This document shows, in pieces, positions 26,683-35,209 of a stretch of 64,000 bases of DNA. Origin of the DNA: Kitasatospora aureofaciens (GTDB taxonomy: Bacteria > Actinomycetota > Actinomycetes > Streptomycetales > Streptomycetaceae); contig JODU01000021.1 of assembly GCA_000720845.1 (NCBI GenBank), forward strand, positions 1 to 64,000, in the 5' to 3' direction. A program made the position numbers and the translations under genes. The notes beneath the pieces are model-generated. The model did not search any database and was not told the DNA's origin. It saw only the letters and a program-made list of their open reading frames with translations. Numbering within the stretch: the stretch's first letter is position 1; the number at the start of each line of letters is the position of its first letter.

Positions 26683-29600
26683 GTGACAGCGCGCAACGAC
26701 CCGGTTCTCGACCTGCTGCCGATGGTGTTCGCCGCCCCGGGCGAAGCGCTGGCGCGGGCGGAGGAGTTGCTCGGCGCCGACCCCTCGCCGCTGCACGCCT
26801 CGGTCGCCCATCAGGTGATCGGCATCTGGCAGCGGGACTTCGGCGACACCCGGCAGGCCCTGGCCCATCTGCGGCGCGCCCGTGACCTCGCCGCGCGCGC
26901 GGAGTCAGCGGAGCGGGAGGCGGACGTCCTGGCCACGCTCGGGGTGGCGCTGGTGCACGCCGGCCGTACCCGGGCGGGGCTGGAGGCCTTCGAGCGCGGC
27001 GTGGCGCGCGGGACGGGGCACACACGCGCGCGGGTGCTGTACCGGCGGGCCTACGTGTGGTGGGTCCTCGGCCGGCACGGCGAGGCGCTGGAGGACGTAC
27101 GGCGGGCGATCCCGGTGCTGCGGCAGGCGGAGGACGTGATCTGGACTGCGCGGGCGCTGACGCTGCGGGCGACCGTGCATCTGGCGCTGGGCTCGGTGGA
27201 GCGGGCGGACGCCGACTTCACCGCGGCGGAGGCGCTGTGGGACACCACGGGCCAGGAGCACGACAAGGCCGACGCGGTGGAGAGCAGGGGCCTGGCGGCG
27301 TTCCGGTCGGGTGACGTGCCGGCGGCGCTGCGGCTGCTCGACGAGGCGGAGGAGCGGTACGCGAAGCTGGGCACACCGACGTTCATGCTCACCATCCGGC
27401 GCTGCGAGGTGCTGATGGCGGCGGGGCTGGCCACCGAGGCGCTGGCGGAGGCGGACACGGCGATCGCGGCGCTGGACGGGATCGGCGGGCAGTCCACCCG
27501 CAAGGCGGAGTTGCTGCTGGTGGCCGCGCGGGCGGCCCGGCTGGCGGACGAGCCGCAGACCGCGCTCGCGCGCGCGGCCGTCGCGGTGCGGCTGTTCGCC
27601 GGGCAGCGGCGCACCTGGTACGAGACGCACGCCCGGCTGGTGCTGATCGAGGCGCGGGTCGCCACGGGACGCAGGTCGGGCCGGCTGGTCGCGGACGCGG
27701 CGGCGGTGGCGGAGCGGCTGGCGGCCTTCGGGGCCCCGGCGGCGCCGGAGGCCTCGTTGCTGGCGGGCCGGATCGCGCTGGGCCTCGGCTGGATGGCGGA
27801 CGCGGAACGCCATCTGGCGGTGGCCGCGCGCAGCCGGCACGGCGGGCCGCCGCTGGCGCGGATGACGGGCTGGGCGGCGCAGGCGCTGCGGGCGCGGGCG
27901 GCGGGGTCGGCGCGGGGCGTCCTGGAAGCCTGCCGGCGCGGCCTGGACGTCCTGGACGACCACCGTATGACGCTGGGCGCCTCGGAGCTGCGGGCCCGGG
28001 CCACCGCGCAGGGCGCGGAGCTGGCGGCGCTGGCCCAGCGGGCGTCGCTGGTCTCGGGCGGGCCGCGACGGCTGCTGGGATGGAGCGAGCGCTGGCGGGC
28101 GACGGTGCTGTCGGCGCCGCCGACGCGGCCGCCGGCCGATCCGGTGCTGCTCACCGCCATGACGGCGTTCCGGGAACTCGCCGCCCGCGCGGAGGAGGCC
28201 CGCACGGACGGCGGCCGGCCGGCTCCCGCGCTGGAACGCGAGCAGCGGCGTCTGGAGCGGGAGATCCGCTCCCGCACCCTGCACATGCGGGGCGAGGCGC
28301 CCGGCGACGGCGACCGGTTCGACGTGGCGCGGCTGCTGCGGCGGCTGGGCGACGAAGTGCGGCTGGTGGAGCTGGCGGTGCTCGACGGGCGCGTGCACGT
28401 GCTGCTGTGCGGGCAGGGGCGGGTACGGCGGTTCGAGGCCGGGCTGCTCGCCGAGGCGGAGGTGGAGGCCGAGCACGTACAGGCCGGGCTGCGGCGGCTG
28501 GCCCATCCTGGAGCCGAGGCGCGGCTGCCCCTGGTGGAGGCGGCCGGCGCCCGGCTTCAGCACCTGCTGCTCGGTCCCGCCGCGGCCCACCTCGGGTCCG
28601 GCCCGGTCGTCGTGGTCCCGCCGGGCCGGCTGCACCGGGTGCCGTGGGCCCTGCTGCCCGCCCTGCGGGAACGGGTGCTGAGCGTGTCGCCGTCGGCGAG
28701 CAGCTGGCTGCGCGCGCGGGACACCGCTCCCCCGCCCGGCGGCCGCCAGGTCCTGGTCCGCGGCCCCGGCCTGGCGAGCGGCGGCGCCGAGGTTCCCGAA
28801 CTGTCCGACCGGTACACCGGGCGACGGACACCGGCAGGGACCGGCACGGGCACGCCGCCCGGGGCACCGCCGAGCACGCGCGAGGTGCCGTCCCAGGGCG
28901 GGCGGGACCAGCCGGCGCGGACCCGTGACGTACCGCCGCACGACGGACCGGGCCGCGGCGAGCAGGAAGACCCGGCCGGAGCGTGGGCGGTGCCGGCGCC
29001 CGGCGGGCGGGTGCACGGGGAACGGACCGCAACGCTCGATGGAGCGCCGCGCGGCGGGCGGGAGCGTGGGGTGTCGGCCGTGGCGGGTGTCGCCACGACT
29101 CGGGTTCCCCGGCCCGACGACGACGGCGGTCGGTCCGGTCGCCGAGAACGCGACGGTGCGGGGCGGTCCGGCGATGGCGGCCACCGCATCGCGGACGTGC
29201 CCGGGGGTGGTGCCGCCGCGCGTGGAACCACCGTCGTGCTGGAGGGCGACGACGCGCGGGTGCCACGGGTCCTGCGGGAGCTGGACGGGGCCGCCCTGGC
29301 ACACATCGCGGCGCACGGGACCTTCCGTGCGGACAGCCCCTTGTTCTCCTCGCTGCGGATGGCGGACGGGCCGCTCATCGTGCACGACTTCGAGCGGCTC
29401 GACCGCAGCCCGTACCGGATCATCCTGCCCTGCTGCGACACCGCGCGCTTCGCGTCGGTCGGCGCCGACGAGCTGCTGGGCCTGGTCACCGCGCTGCTGC
29501 CGCTGGGCACGGCCGGGGTGGTGGCGTGCACCGCGCCGGTCAACGACGCCGCGGTGGTGCCGCTGATGCTCGCGCTGCACAAGGGGCTGGAGGCGGGCCT

Positions 29601-29700
29601 GTCCCTGGCGGAGGCCCTGCGTGACGCGCGGGCCTCCTTGCCGGGCGACGCGGTGCACCAGGCGACGGGGTGGGCCTTCTCGGCGTTCGGTGCGGCCTGA
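26683..29700 (+). CDS. TPR-repeat CHAT-domain caspase-like protease
   Basis: A protein of about 1005 aa. Residues 20-430 are tandem TPR-type helices (for example ARVLYRRAYVWWVLGRHGEA). From about 580 a CHAT domain begins: VVVPPGRLHRVPWALLPALR, then the catalytic His878 in HIAAHG and Cys917/918 in ILPCCDTAR, closing with ATGWAFSAFG. CHAT proteins are cysteine proteases, some activated in bacterial immunity. A Gly/Arg/Pro-rich insert of about 140 residues (near 705-845) splits the CHAT domain before the His. GTG 26683 has no RBS but sits 8 nt after a TACCAT -10, so a leaderless message is likely; GTG 26650 and TTG 26629 are in-frame alternatives. Confidence 0.88.
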   Translation: MTARNDPVLDLLPMVFAAPGEALARAEELLGADPSPLHASVAHQVIGIWQRDFGDTRQALAHLRRARDLAARAESAEREADVLATLGVALVHAGRTRAGLEAFERGVARGTGHTRARVLYRRAYVWWVLGRHGEALEDVRRAIPVLRQAEDVIWTARALTLRATVHLALGSVERADADFTAAEALWDTTGQEHDKADAVESRGLAAFRSGDVPAALRLLDEAEERYAKLGTPTFMLTIRRCEVLMAAGLATEALAEADTAIAALDGIGGQSTRKAELLLVAARAARLADEPQTALARAAVAVRLFAGQRRTWYETHARLVLIEARVATGRRSGRLVADAAAVAERLAAFGAPAAPEASLLAGRIALGLGWMADAERHLAVAARSRHGGPPLARMTGWAAQALRARAAGSARGVLEACRRGLDVLDDHRMTLGASELRARATAQGAELAALAQRASLVSGGPRRLLGWSERWRATVLSAPPTRPPADPVLLTAMTAFRELAARAEEARTDGGRPAPALEREQRRLEREIRSRTLHMRGEAPGDGDRFDVARLLRRLGDEVRLVELAVLDGRVHVLLCGQGRVRRFEAGLLAEAEVEAEHVQAGLRRLAHPGAEARLPLVEAAGARLQHLLLGPAAAHLGSGPVVVVPPGRLHRVPWALLPALRERVLSVSPSASSWLRARDTAPPPGGRQVLVRGPGLASGGAEVPELSDRYTGRRTPAGTGTGTPPGAPPSTREVPSQGGRDQPARTRDVPPHDGPGRGEQEDPAGAWAVPAPGGRVHGERTATLDGAPRGGRERGVSAVAGVATTRVPRPDDDGGRSGRRERDGAGRSGDGGHRIADVPGGGAAARGTTVVLEGDDARVPRVLRELDGAALAHIAAHGTFRADSPLFSSLRMADGPLIVHDFERLDRSPYRIILPCCDTARFASVGADELLGLVTALLPLGTAGVVACTAPVNDAAVVPLMLALHKGLEAGLSLAEALRDARASLPGDAVHQATGWAFSAFGAA

Positions 29701-29718
29701 GACGCCGGGGCCGCCGGA

Positions 29719-31530
29719 TCAGGCGGGTTGGGGCTCGGGCAGTTCCACGAGCCAGGGCAGGGCGCCGCGGTCGGCCGCGCCGAGGCGGGTGTAGGCGCCG
29801 TAGAGGTGGTTGCCGACGGTGCGGACGGACAGGGTCAGCCGCTCCGCGATCTGCCGGTTGCTCAGGCCCGCGGCGGCGAGCGTGACGATCTGGCGCTGCC
29901 GGGCGGTGAGTTCGCCGAGCACCAGGCCGGACAGCGCCGGGGTGCGGGCGCCCTGGCAGCGCCGGGCGAGGGCGGCGGCACGGGTCCGGGCGGTGCGCGC
30001 GGCCCGCGGGTCGCGGTGGGCGCCTACCGCCTGGGCGCTGGCCTCGGCGGCGAACAGCAGGAACCCGCGCCGTTCCAGCTCCTCGGCGACCCGGTCGAGT
30101 GCCGGTCCGTCCGCGCGCGCGAGGGCGTCGGCGTGCGCGGCGAAGACGCCGGTCAGCCGGCCCGCCGCCCGCTCGGGTGCGCCGAGCCGGACGGCGTCGT
30201 ACGGGTCGCCCCGGCCGGCCGTCCGGACCGCTTCGTCCAGGTCACCGCGCGCGGCGGCGGCCCACGTGGCGGCCGCCGCCGCGACGCCCGGCGCCGCGTC
30301 CCCCGACTGTGCGGCGGCCAGGGCGAGTTCGGTGCGGCAGTCCGGATCGTCGTGCTGGGTCCGCAGGCCCTCGCGGGCCCAGGCCGCGGCTTCGCGCAGC
30401 CGTCCGCGCAGCCGTGCGTACCTGGCCCGCAGGGCCGCGTACCGGGTCGGCAGCGGTGCTCCCTCGGCGACCAGCCACTCCCCCACGGGGGCCTCGGTCG
30501 CCCGTACGTCGGCCTGCTCGACGCGCCGGGCGAGCGCGGCCCGTTCCGCCTCCAGGGCGGGGCCGGTCCGGTCCGGGGTGCCGGCCAGGCGCCGGGCCCG
30601 CAGCCGGCCGGCGGCGGCGCGCAGCACCGGTCCGTGCAGGGGGTGTGCGAGACGGGTGGCGCCGTGGTCGTCTACGGTGACCAGTCCCTCGGCCTCCAGC
30701 GGCTCCAGGGTCCGTATGTCGAGGGCGTCCAGGTCCAGGGGCAGGGGCTCGGCGAAGGCGAGGCGTTCGAGCGTCTCCCGCTCCTCGGTGCGGGTGCGGT
30801 CGAGGACGTGGGCGGCGCGCTCGCGGACCGCCGGGGTGAGCGGCACCGGTCCCCGCCACGCCCACTGGTCCGTGTCCGGCACCGGCACGAGCCGGCCGCC
30901 CCCGCGCACGGCGGTCAGCAGTTCGCGCAGCAGCCGCAGGTCCCCCCGGCCCAAGCGGTACAGCCGGTCGACGGTGAGCGGCTCCAGGGCGGTGTCCGTG
31001 CCGGCCGTGAGCAGTTCGGCGGTCTCCTCGCGGGGCAGCGGTTCCAGGGCGAGGCGCGGCAGCAGCTCACCGGACCACAGCCGGGACACCGCGCCCGGTA
31101 CGGGGGCGCCGTCGGTGGCGACGACCAGGAGGCGGGTGCGGCCGTGCACGGCGAGCTGGTGCACGAGGGCGGCGGAGGCATCGTCGAGCAGGTGTGCGTC
31201 GTCGACCAGCAGCAGCCGTACACCGGACAGGAGTTGGACCGCGCGGTGCAGGGTGACCCGCTCGGGCAGCAGGTGGGCGAAGGCGGCGAAGGGGATGTCC
31301 CCGGTCTCGGGCGTCCCGGCGGCGCGGACCGTGTCGGTGCCGCGCACGGCCTCGGTCACGAGCCTGGTCTTGCCCGCGCCCGCCGGGCCCGTCACCACGA
31401 GCCCGCCCCGGCCGGCCGCCACGGACCCGCGCACCAGCTCCAGTTCGTCCGCCCGGCCGGTGAACGGCCAGGGGGTCTCCAGCCTCTTCGCGTCCCGCAG
31501 AGAAGTCGTCACGGCAACATGAGCCGGCAT
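29719..31530 (-). CDS. Large ATP-binding LuxR-family regulator (AbsR2-like)
   Basis: A 603-aa regulator with Walker A GPAGAGKT near residue 50 and LLLVDDAHLLDD as Walker B, a long helical middle, and a C-terminal LuxR DNA-binding domain (LTARQRQIVTLAAAGLSNRQ ... VRTVGNHLY). This is the LAL/STAND layout, shorter than most (about 900 aa). ATG 31530 is preceded by AGGGG at 5 nt; GTG 31536 is an alternative. It converges on the CHAT gene with 18 bp between stops and is divergent from the metzincin-like gene. From memory, the S. coelicolor antibiotic regulators absR1/absR2 (SCO6992/6993) map here, and this gene fits absR2. That identity should be confirmed. Confidence 0.85.
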   Translation of the reverse strand: MPAHVAVTTSLRDAKRLETPWPFTGRADELELVRGSVAAGRGGLVVTGPAGAGKTRLVTEAVRGTDTVRAAGTPETGDIPFAAFAHLLPERVTLHRAVQLLSGVRLLLVDDAHLLDDASAALVHQLAVHGRTRLLVVATDGAPVPGAVSRLWSGELLPRLALEPLPREETAELLTAGTDTALEPLTVDRLYRLGRGDLRLLRELLTAVRGGGRLVPVPDTDQWAWRGPVPLTPAVRERAAHVLDRTRTEERETLERLAFAEPLPLDLDALDIRTLEPLEAEGLVTVDDHGATRLAHPLHGPVLRAAAGRLRARRLAGTPDRTGPALEAERAALARRVEQADVRATEAPVGEWLVAEGAPLPTRYAALRARYARLRGRLREAAAWAREGLRTQHDDPDCRTELALAAAQSGDAAPGVAAAAATWAAAARGDLDEAVRTAGRGDPYDAVRLGAPERAAGRLTGVFAAHADALARADGPALDRVAEELERRGFLLFAAEASAQAVGAHRDPRAARTARTRAAALARRCQGARTPALSGLVLGELTARQRQIVTLAAAGLSNRQIAERLTLSVRTVGNHLYGAYTRLGAADRGALPWLVELPEPQPA

Positions 31531-31531
31531 A

Positions 31532-31558
31532 CTCACCCCTGATACAGGGTGACTTGAG
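31532..31558. promoter_or_regulatory. Imperfect dyad at the LuxR gene start
   Basis: A core CCCTG-ATA-CAGGG (31537-31549) is extended by CTCA at the left and TGAG at the right with one base offset. It overlaps the start of the LuxR gene and lies 45 bp before the divergent metzincin-like gene. An autoregulatory operator is plausible. Confidence 0.5.
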
Positions 31559-31602
31559 TACCCCCCGACTCAGGCGCCGGGACCGGTCCGGACGGCACCC
31601 TG

Positions 31603-32688
31603 ATGACCATGACCGCACGCTACTGCTCGCTCGCGCAGCAGCCGGCCCCCGTGCTCGCACCGGGGCTGGCCGCCGAGCGTGCCGCCGCGCTCGTCGGCGG
31701 GCAGCGGATGTGGGTCAACGGAACGGTGCTGCACTACTGCTTCCTCGGTGGCGACACCGACACCTCGGTGGTCCCGATGCCGGGCACCGGGCGGCCCCGG
31801 CGGGGGTCGTGGGTGGGGACCGAGGAGCAGCGGGACGTGGTGCGCGACTGCTTCCGGCAGTGGCTGGACCTCGGCATCGGGCTCGACCTCGAAGAGGTCC
31901 GCGACCGGTCGGAGGCGGAGCTGCGCATCGGCTTCCAGCCCGGCGACGGGTCCTGGTCGGCGGTGGGCAAGGACGCGCTGCGGGTCGGGCTCAACGACCG
32001 TACGATGAACTTCGGCTGGGACCTGACCGCGCCGGGTGAGCGGGCGACCGCCCTGCACCAGATCGGGCACGCGCTCGGCATGCTGCACGAGCACCAGAAC
32101 CCGTACGCGGGCATCCTCTGGGACGACGAGGCCGTCTACGCCGAGCTGGCGGGCCCGCCCAACCACTGGAGCCGGGAGCGGACCTTCCACAACATCCTGC
32201 GCAAGCTGGACGGCGACGAGGCCAACGGCCCGGTCTGGGACCCGCAGTCGATCATGGAGTATCCCTTCCCGTCGGGGCTGATCCTGGAACCCGAGCACTA
32301 CCGCTCGGGCCTGCACCCGCCCGGTACACTCTCCGCCGCCGACAAGGAGTTCGCCCTGCGCTGGTACCCGCCCACCGGCCGGCCCGGTCCGCTGGTGCCG
32401 TTCCGCTCGGTGCCGTTGGGTCTCGGGCCCGGCGAGCAGGCCGACTTCCGTGTGGACCCGCCGGAGACCCGCGAGTACACCGTGGGCACCTTCGGCGACA
32501 GCGACGCCGTCGTCGTCGTGTTCGAGGAGCGGGACGGCGTGCCCCGCTACTTCGCCGGACAGGACGACGGGGGAAGTCCCCGCAACGCCACGATCAGGGC
32601 CCGTTTCGTCAAGGGCCGCCGCTATGTCGTCCGGGTGCGCCTGTACTCCTCGTGGGGTGCCGGCGAGACGGCGGTCATGTACTGGTGA
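31603..32688 (+). CDS. Metzincin-like protein with substituted catalytic Glu (HQxxH)
   Basis: A 361-aa protein of the matrixin/astacin-like metzincin type. The zinc motif reads HQIGHALGMLHEHQNP (H152, H156, H162), with Gln153 where active enzymes have Glu. TFHNILRKLDGDE and SIMEYPFPSG (Met-turn) follow. The last 90 residues form a beta-rich domain like bacterial pre-peptidase C-terminal domains (YTVGTFGDSDAVVVVFEERD). There is no signal peptide. Zinc binding may persist while peptide cleavage is lost, so it may be a sensor or binding protein. It is divergent from the LuxR regulator and may be the absR1 counterpart. ATG 31603 or 31609; RBS weak. Confidence 0.78.
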   Translation: MTMTARYCSLAQQPAPVLAPGLAAERAAALVGGQRMWVNGTVLHYCFLGGDTDTSVVPMPGTGRPRRGSWVGTEEQRDVVRDCFRQWLDLGIGLDLEEVRDRSEAELRIGFQPGDGSWSAVGKDALRVGLNDRTMNFGWDLTAPGERATALHQIGHALGMLHEHQNPYAGILWDDEAVYAELAGPPNHWSRERTFHNILRKLDGDEANGPVWDPQSIMEYPFPSGLILEPEHYRSGLHPPGTLSAADKEFALRWYPPTGRPGPLVPFRSVPLGLGPGEQADFRVDPPETREYTVGTFGDSDAVVVVFEERDGVPRYFAGQDDGGSPRNATIRARFVKGRRYVVRVRLYSSWGAGETAVMYW

Positions 32689-32789
32689 CCGCGCGGCTCA
32701 CGAGCACCCGGGCGCCGTGGCCACGGACCGGCGCCGGGGGCCGGCCGCGACGCGCCGCCTTCGGGGGAGGGCGACGCGTCGCGGCACAT

Positions 32790-32823
32790 GCCGTGTCCGC
32801 CGCTGGGGGGCGGCGGACACGGC
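32790..32823. terminator. Bidirectional terminator, perfect 14-bp stem
   Basis: GCCGTGTCCGCCGC (32790-32803) pairs perfectly with 32810-32823 across a 6-nt loop, midway between the convergent metzincin-like and GST-like genes. Confidence 0.9.
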
Positions 32824-32845
32824 GACTTCCACGGGTCCCGTCGTG

Positions 32846-33520
32846 TCAGGCGGGACGGCCCGCGAGGGCACGGCCGAAGGCCGGGTGGGCGGTCAGGCCC
32901 CGGACGTGGGACCACAGCGCGGGGTGGTCGTCCGCACGCCGCGGGGTGTCGCGTCGGACGAGGGCCGCCCAGACCTCGATGTCGGCGGCGGTCAACCGGT
33001 CGCCGACGACGTGGGAGTGCGCGGTCAGGCGCCGCTCCAGGAGGTCGAGTACGCCGGGCAGCGCCGCGGGGTCGGCGGCCCGGGCGCACAGCTCCTCGAC
33101 GGCGGCGATCTCCGCTTCCGCGCCGCGGGGATACAGCACCGGGCCGGCGGGAGGGGTGAAGGACCGGGCGAGGTCGCGCATGATGTCGCGCGCGTGCGTG
33201 CTCACGATCCGGCCGGACCAGCCGTCGCTGAGCACCGGCGCGACGGCAGGACCCCGGTAGTGGTGGGCGCTCGCCTCGTACAGCGGGCGCAGGTCGGCGT
33301 ATCCGCCGTCGGGACAGTCGGGGCGCCGGGCCAGGAGGGTCACCGGACAGATCTCGGCCAGGCCGAGGAGGCGGTGCACGACGGCGATGCCCAGACAGTC
33401 GTCGTGGCCGGGCGACAGGTGGAGGCGGTAGCGGCGCGGCACGGCGTAGTGGCCGCTCCTCGGGTCGCGGCCGATCCGACCGCGGAAGGCGGGGGCAGGG
33501 ACGAGCGGTGTGACGGTCAT
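32846..33520 (-). CDS. Glutathione S-transferase-like (hydroquinone reductase-type) protein
   Basis: A 224-aa protein resembling a shortened omega-class GST or glutathionyl-hydroquinone reductase. The N-terminal HLSPGHDDCLG segment takes the place of the SPGCPWAHR active-site motif, with the Cys shifted. The helical C-terminal half shows DLLERRLTAHSHVVGDRLTAADIEVWAALVR in pieces, matching the GST all-alpha domain. Streptomyces lacks glutathione, so mycothiol or another thiol would be the partner; that is inference. ATG 33520 follows GGGAG by 5 nt. A short dyad 25 bp further upstream may regulate it. Confidence 0.7.
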   Translation of the reverse strand: MTVTPLVPAPAFRGRIGRDPRSGHYAVPRRYRLHLSPGHDDCLGIAVVHRLLGLAEICPVTLLARRPDCPDGGYADLRPLYEASAHHYRGPAVAPVLSDGWSGRIVSTHARDIMRDLARSFTPPAGPVLYPRGAEAEIAAVEELCARAADPAALPGVLDLLERRLTAHSHVVGDRLTAADIEVWAALVRRDTPRRADDHPALWSHVRGLTAHPAFGRALAGRPA

Positions 33521-33544
33521 GGTTCTCCCGGATGTTTCCCTACC

Positions 33545-33559
33545 TAATCACTAGGATTA
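33545..33559. promoter_or_regulatory. AT-rich dyad upstream of the GST-like gene
   Basis: TAATC-ACTAG-GATTA is a perfect 5-bp inverted repeat in an AT-rich island, about 25 nt before the GST-like ATG. It is of the size bound by MarR/HxlR-type regulators, but the regulator is not identified. Confidence 0.5.
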
Positions 33560-33676
33560 CTGGGGAAGTGTCGACCGGCGCCGAGGACGCGTCAAGGGGG
33601 TGTCCGCCCACCAAGAAACGGCCCGGGCCGGGACGAGGCACCACGATCAGGCACGAGGACGAGGCGCCACGACGAA

Positions 33677-33712
33677 AAGGGCCCCCGCGAGCTTCCGCCC
33701 GCGAAGACCCTT
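33677..33712 (-). terminator. Terminator of the first tRNA-Pro
   Basis: On the minus strand AAGGG and CGCG pair with CGCG and CCCTT around an interior loop, followed by TTTT. It lies 8 nt beyond the 3' end of the tRNA. Confidence 0.65.
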
Positions 33713-33720
33713 CGCAACCG

Positions 33721-33794
<74 letters not shown>

Positions 33795-33986
33795 GTGCGC
33801 GATCCGCGTCTTCCGCGATCGCGCTGGTCAAGCCTACCCCATCCGCGCGGTGGGACGGAGTCGCCAGCCAACCCTCCCACGCGGGCGGCCGAGTGGGCCG
33901 GGCCCGGTCCGCTCACAGGTCGGATGGGATGATCACATCGCGAGACGCCGTTGCGTCACGCCGCCCACCAGGCGTTACCTCGCACG

Positions 33987-34973
33987 GTGCGAACCGAAAG
34001 AACCGCGAACAACGAACACGACGAACGCGACGAACACCTCGGTGACGACGTCACCGGCGACCGCTCCGCGCGGCGTGCCGTGACCGTCTTCCCGGTCCTC
34101 GTCCTCCTGGCCGGCGCCCTCGGCCTGCTGCTCCCCGGGAGTTTCACCGGGTGGAGCGAGGCGGTGCCGTACCTGCTGGGTGTCGTGATGTTCTGCATGG
34201 GCATCACCATGACCCCGGAGGACTTCCGCGGCGTCGTGAAGCGCCCCTGGGCGGTGGCGCTCGGGCTCGGCGCGCACTACGTCATCATGCCGGGGCTCGG
34301 CTGGGCCATCGCCCACCTGCTCGACCTGCCGCCGCAGCTCGCCGCCGGCGTGATCCTGGTGGGCTGTGCGCCCAGCGGTACGGCCTCCAACGTGGTGACC
34401 TACCTGGCTCGCGGCGACGTCGCCCTGTCCGTCTCCGTCGCGACCGTCTCCACGCTGGTCGCCCCGCTGGTCACCCCGCCGCTGACCCTGCTGCTGGCCG
34501 GAGAGTACCTCCCGGTGGACGCCGGGTCCATGGTCACCGACATCCTCAAGACGGTGCTGCTGCCGGTCCTCGCGGGCGTCGTCGTACGGCTGCTCGCGGG
34601 ACGGTACGTGCAGCGGGCGCTGCCGGCGCTGCCCTGGCTGTCCGCGCTGACGATCTCCGTGATCGTGGCGGTCGTCGTGGCGGGCAGCGCCGACGCCATC
34701 AAGTCGGCCGCGGGGCTGGTCTTCGTCGCCGTCGTCCTGCACAACGGGCTCGGTCTGGCCCTCGGCTACGGCGCGGGGCGCCTCGGCAGACTGGGTGAGC
34801 CCGGCAGCCGTGCCATGGCCTTCGAGGTCGGCATGCAGAACTCCGGTCTCGCCGCCTCGCTGGCCACCGCCCACTTCAGCCCCCTGGCGGCGCTGCCGGC
34901 CGCGGTCTTCTCCGTCTGGCACAACGTGTCCGGCGCGGTGGTGGCGGCGTGGCTGTCGCGACGGGGTCGGTGA
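33987..34973 (+). CDS. Bile acid:sodium symporter (BASS) family transporter
   Basis: A membrane protein of about 328 aa with nine to ten hydrophobic segments. Family motifs are LGVVMFCMGITMTPEDF in TM2, VGCAPSGTASNVVTYLARGD with the cross-over helix, and EVGMQNSGLAASLA late in the protein. BASS proteins import organic anions with sodium; here the substrate is unknown. The start is uncertain: GTG 33987 is given, GTG 34080 just before TM1 and TTG 33951 are in frame, and none has a good RBS. The first 30 residues from 33987 are charged repeats (Asn/Asp/Glu/Arg), unlike the rest, which favours a later start. Confidence 0.85.
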   Translation: MRTERTANNEHDERDEHLGDDVTGDRSARRAVTVFPVLVLLAGALGLLLPGSFTGWSEAVPYLLGVVMFCMGITMTPEDFRGVVKRPWAVALGLGAHYVIMPGLGWAIAHLLDLPPQLAAGVILVGCAPSGTASNVVTYLARGDVALSVSVATVSTLVAPLVTPPLTLLLAGEYLPVDAGSMVTDILKTVLLPVLAGVVVRLLAGRYVQRALPALPWLSALTISVIVAVVVAGSADAIKSAAGLVFVAVVLHNGLGLALGYGAGRLGRLGEPGSRAMAFEVGMQNSGLAASLATAHFSPLAALPAAVFSVWHNVSGAVVAAWLSRRGR

Positions 34974-35209
34974 GCCGAGCGCGAGAGCTGTCGGGACCTG
35001 TCAGGCGACCGGCGGGGTGCCGTGGAGGGAGCGGGACGCGGTGGCCCTCGGGCCCCAGTCCGGTCCCTTGGCGCGCTCGGCCTCCGTCCAGGAGTTCCGT
35101 TCGCGCTGCTCACCCCCGCGCGGACCGCGACGAAGTGTCCGCCTGCCCGGCCCGATCCCCCACACCCTGTCTCCCCTGGCGCCCGGCAGGCACTGGTTGA
35201 CGTCGCGGC

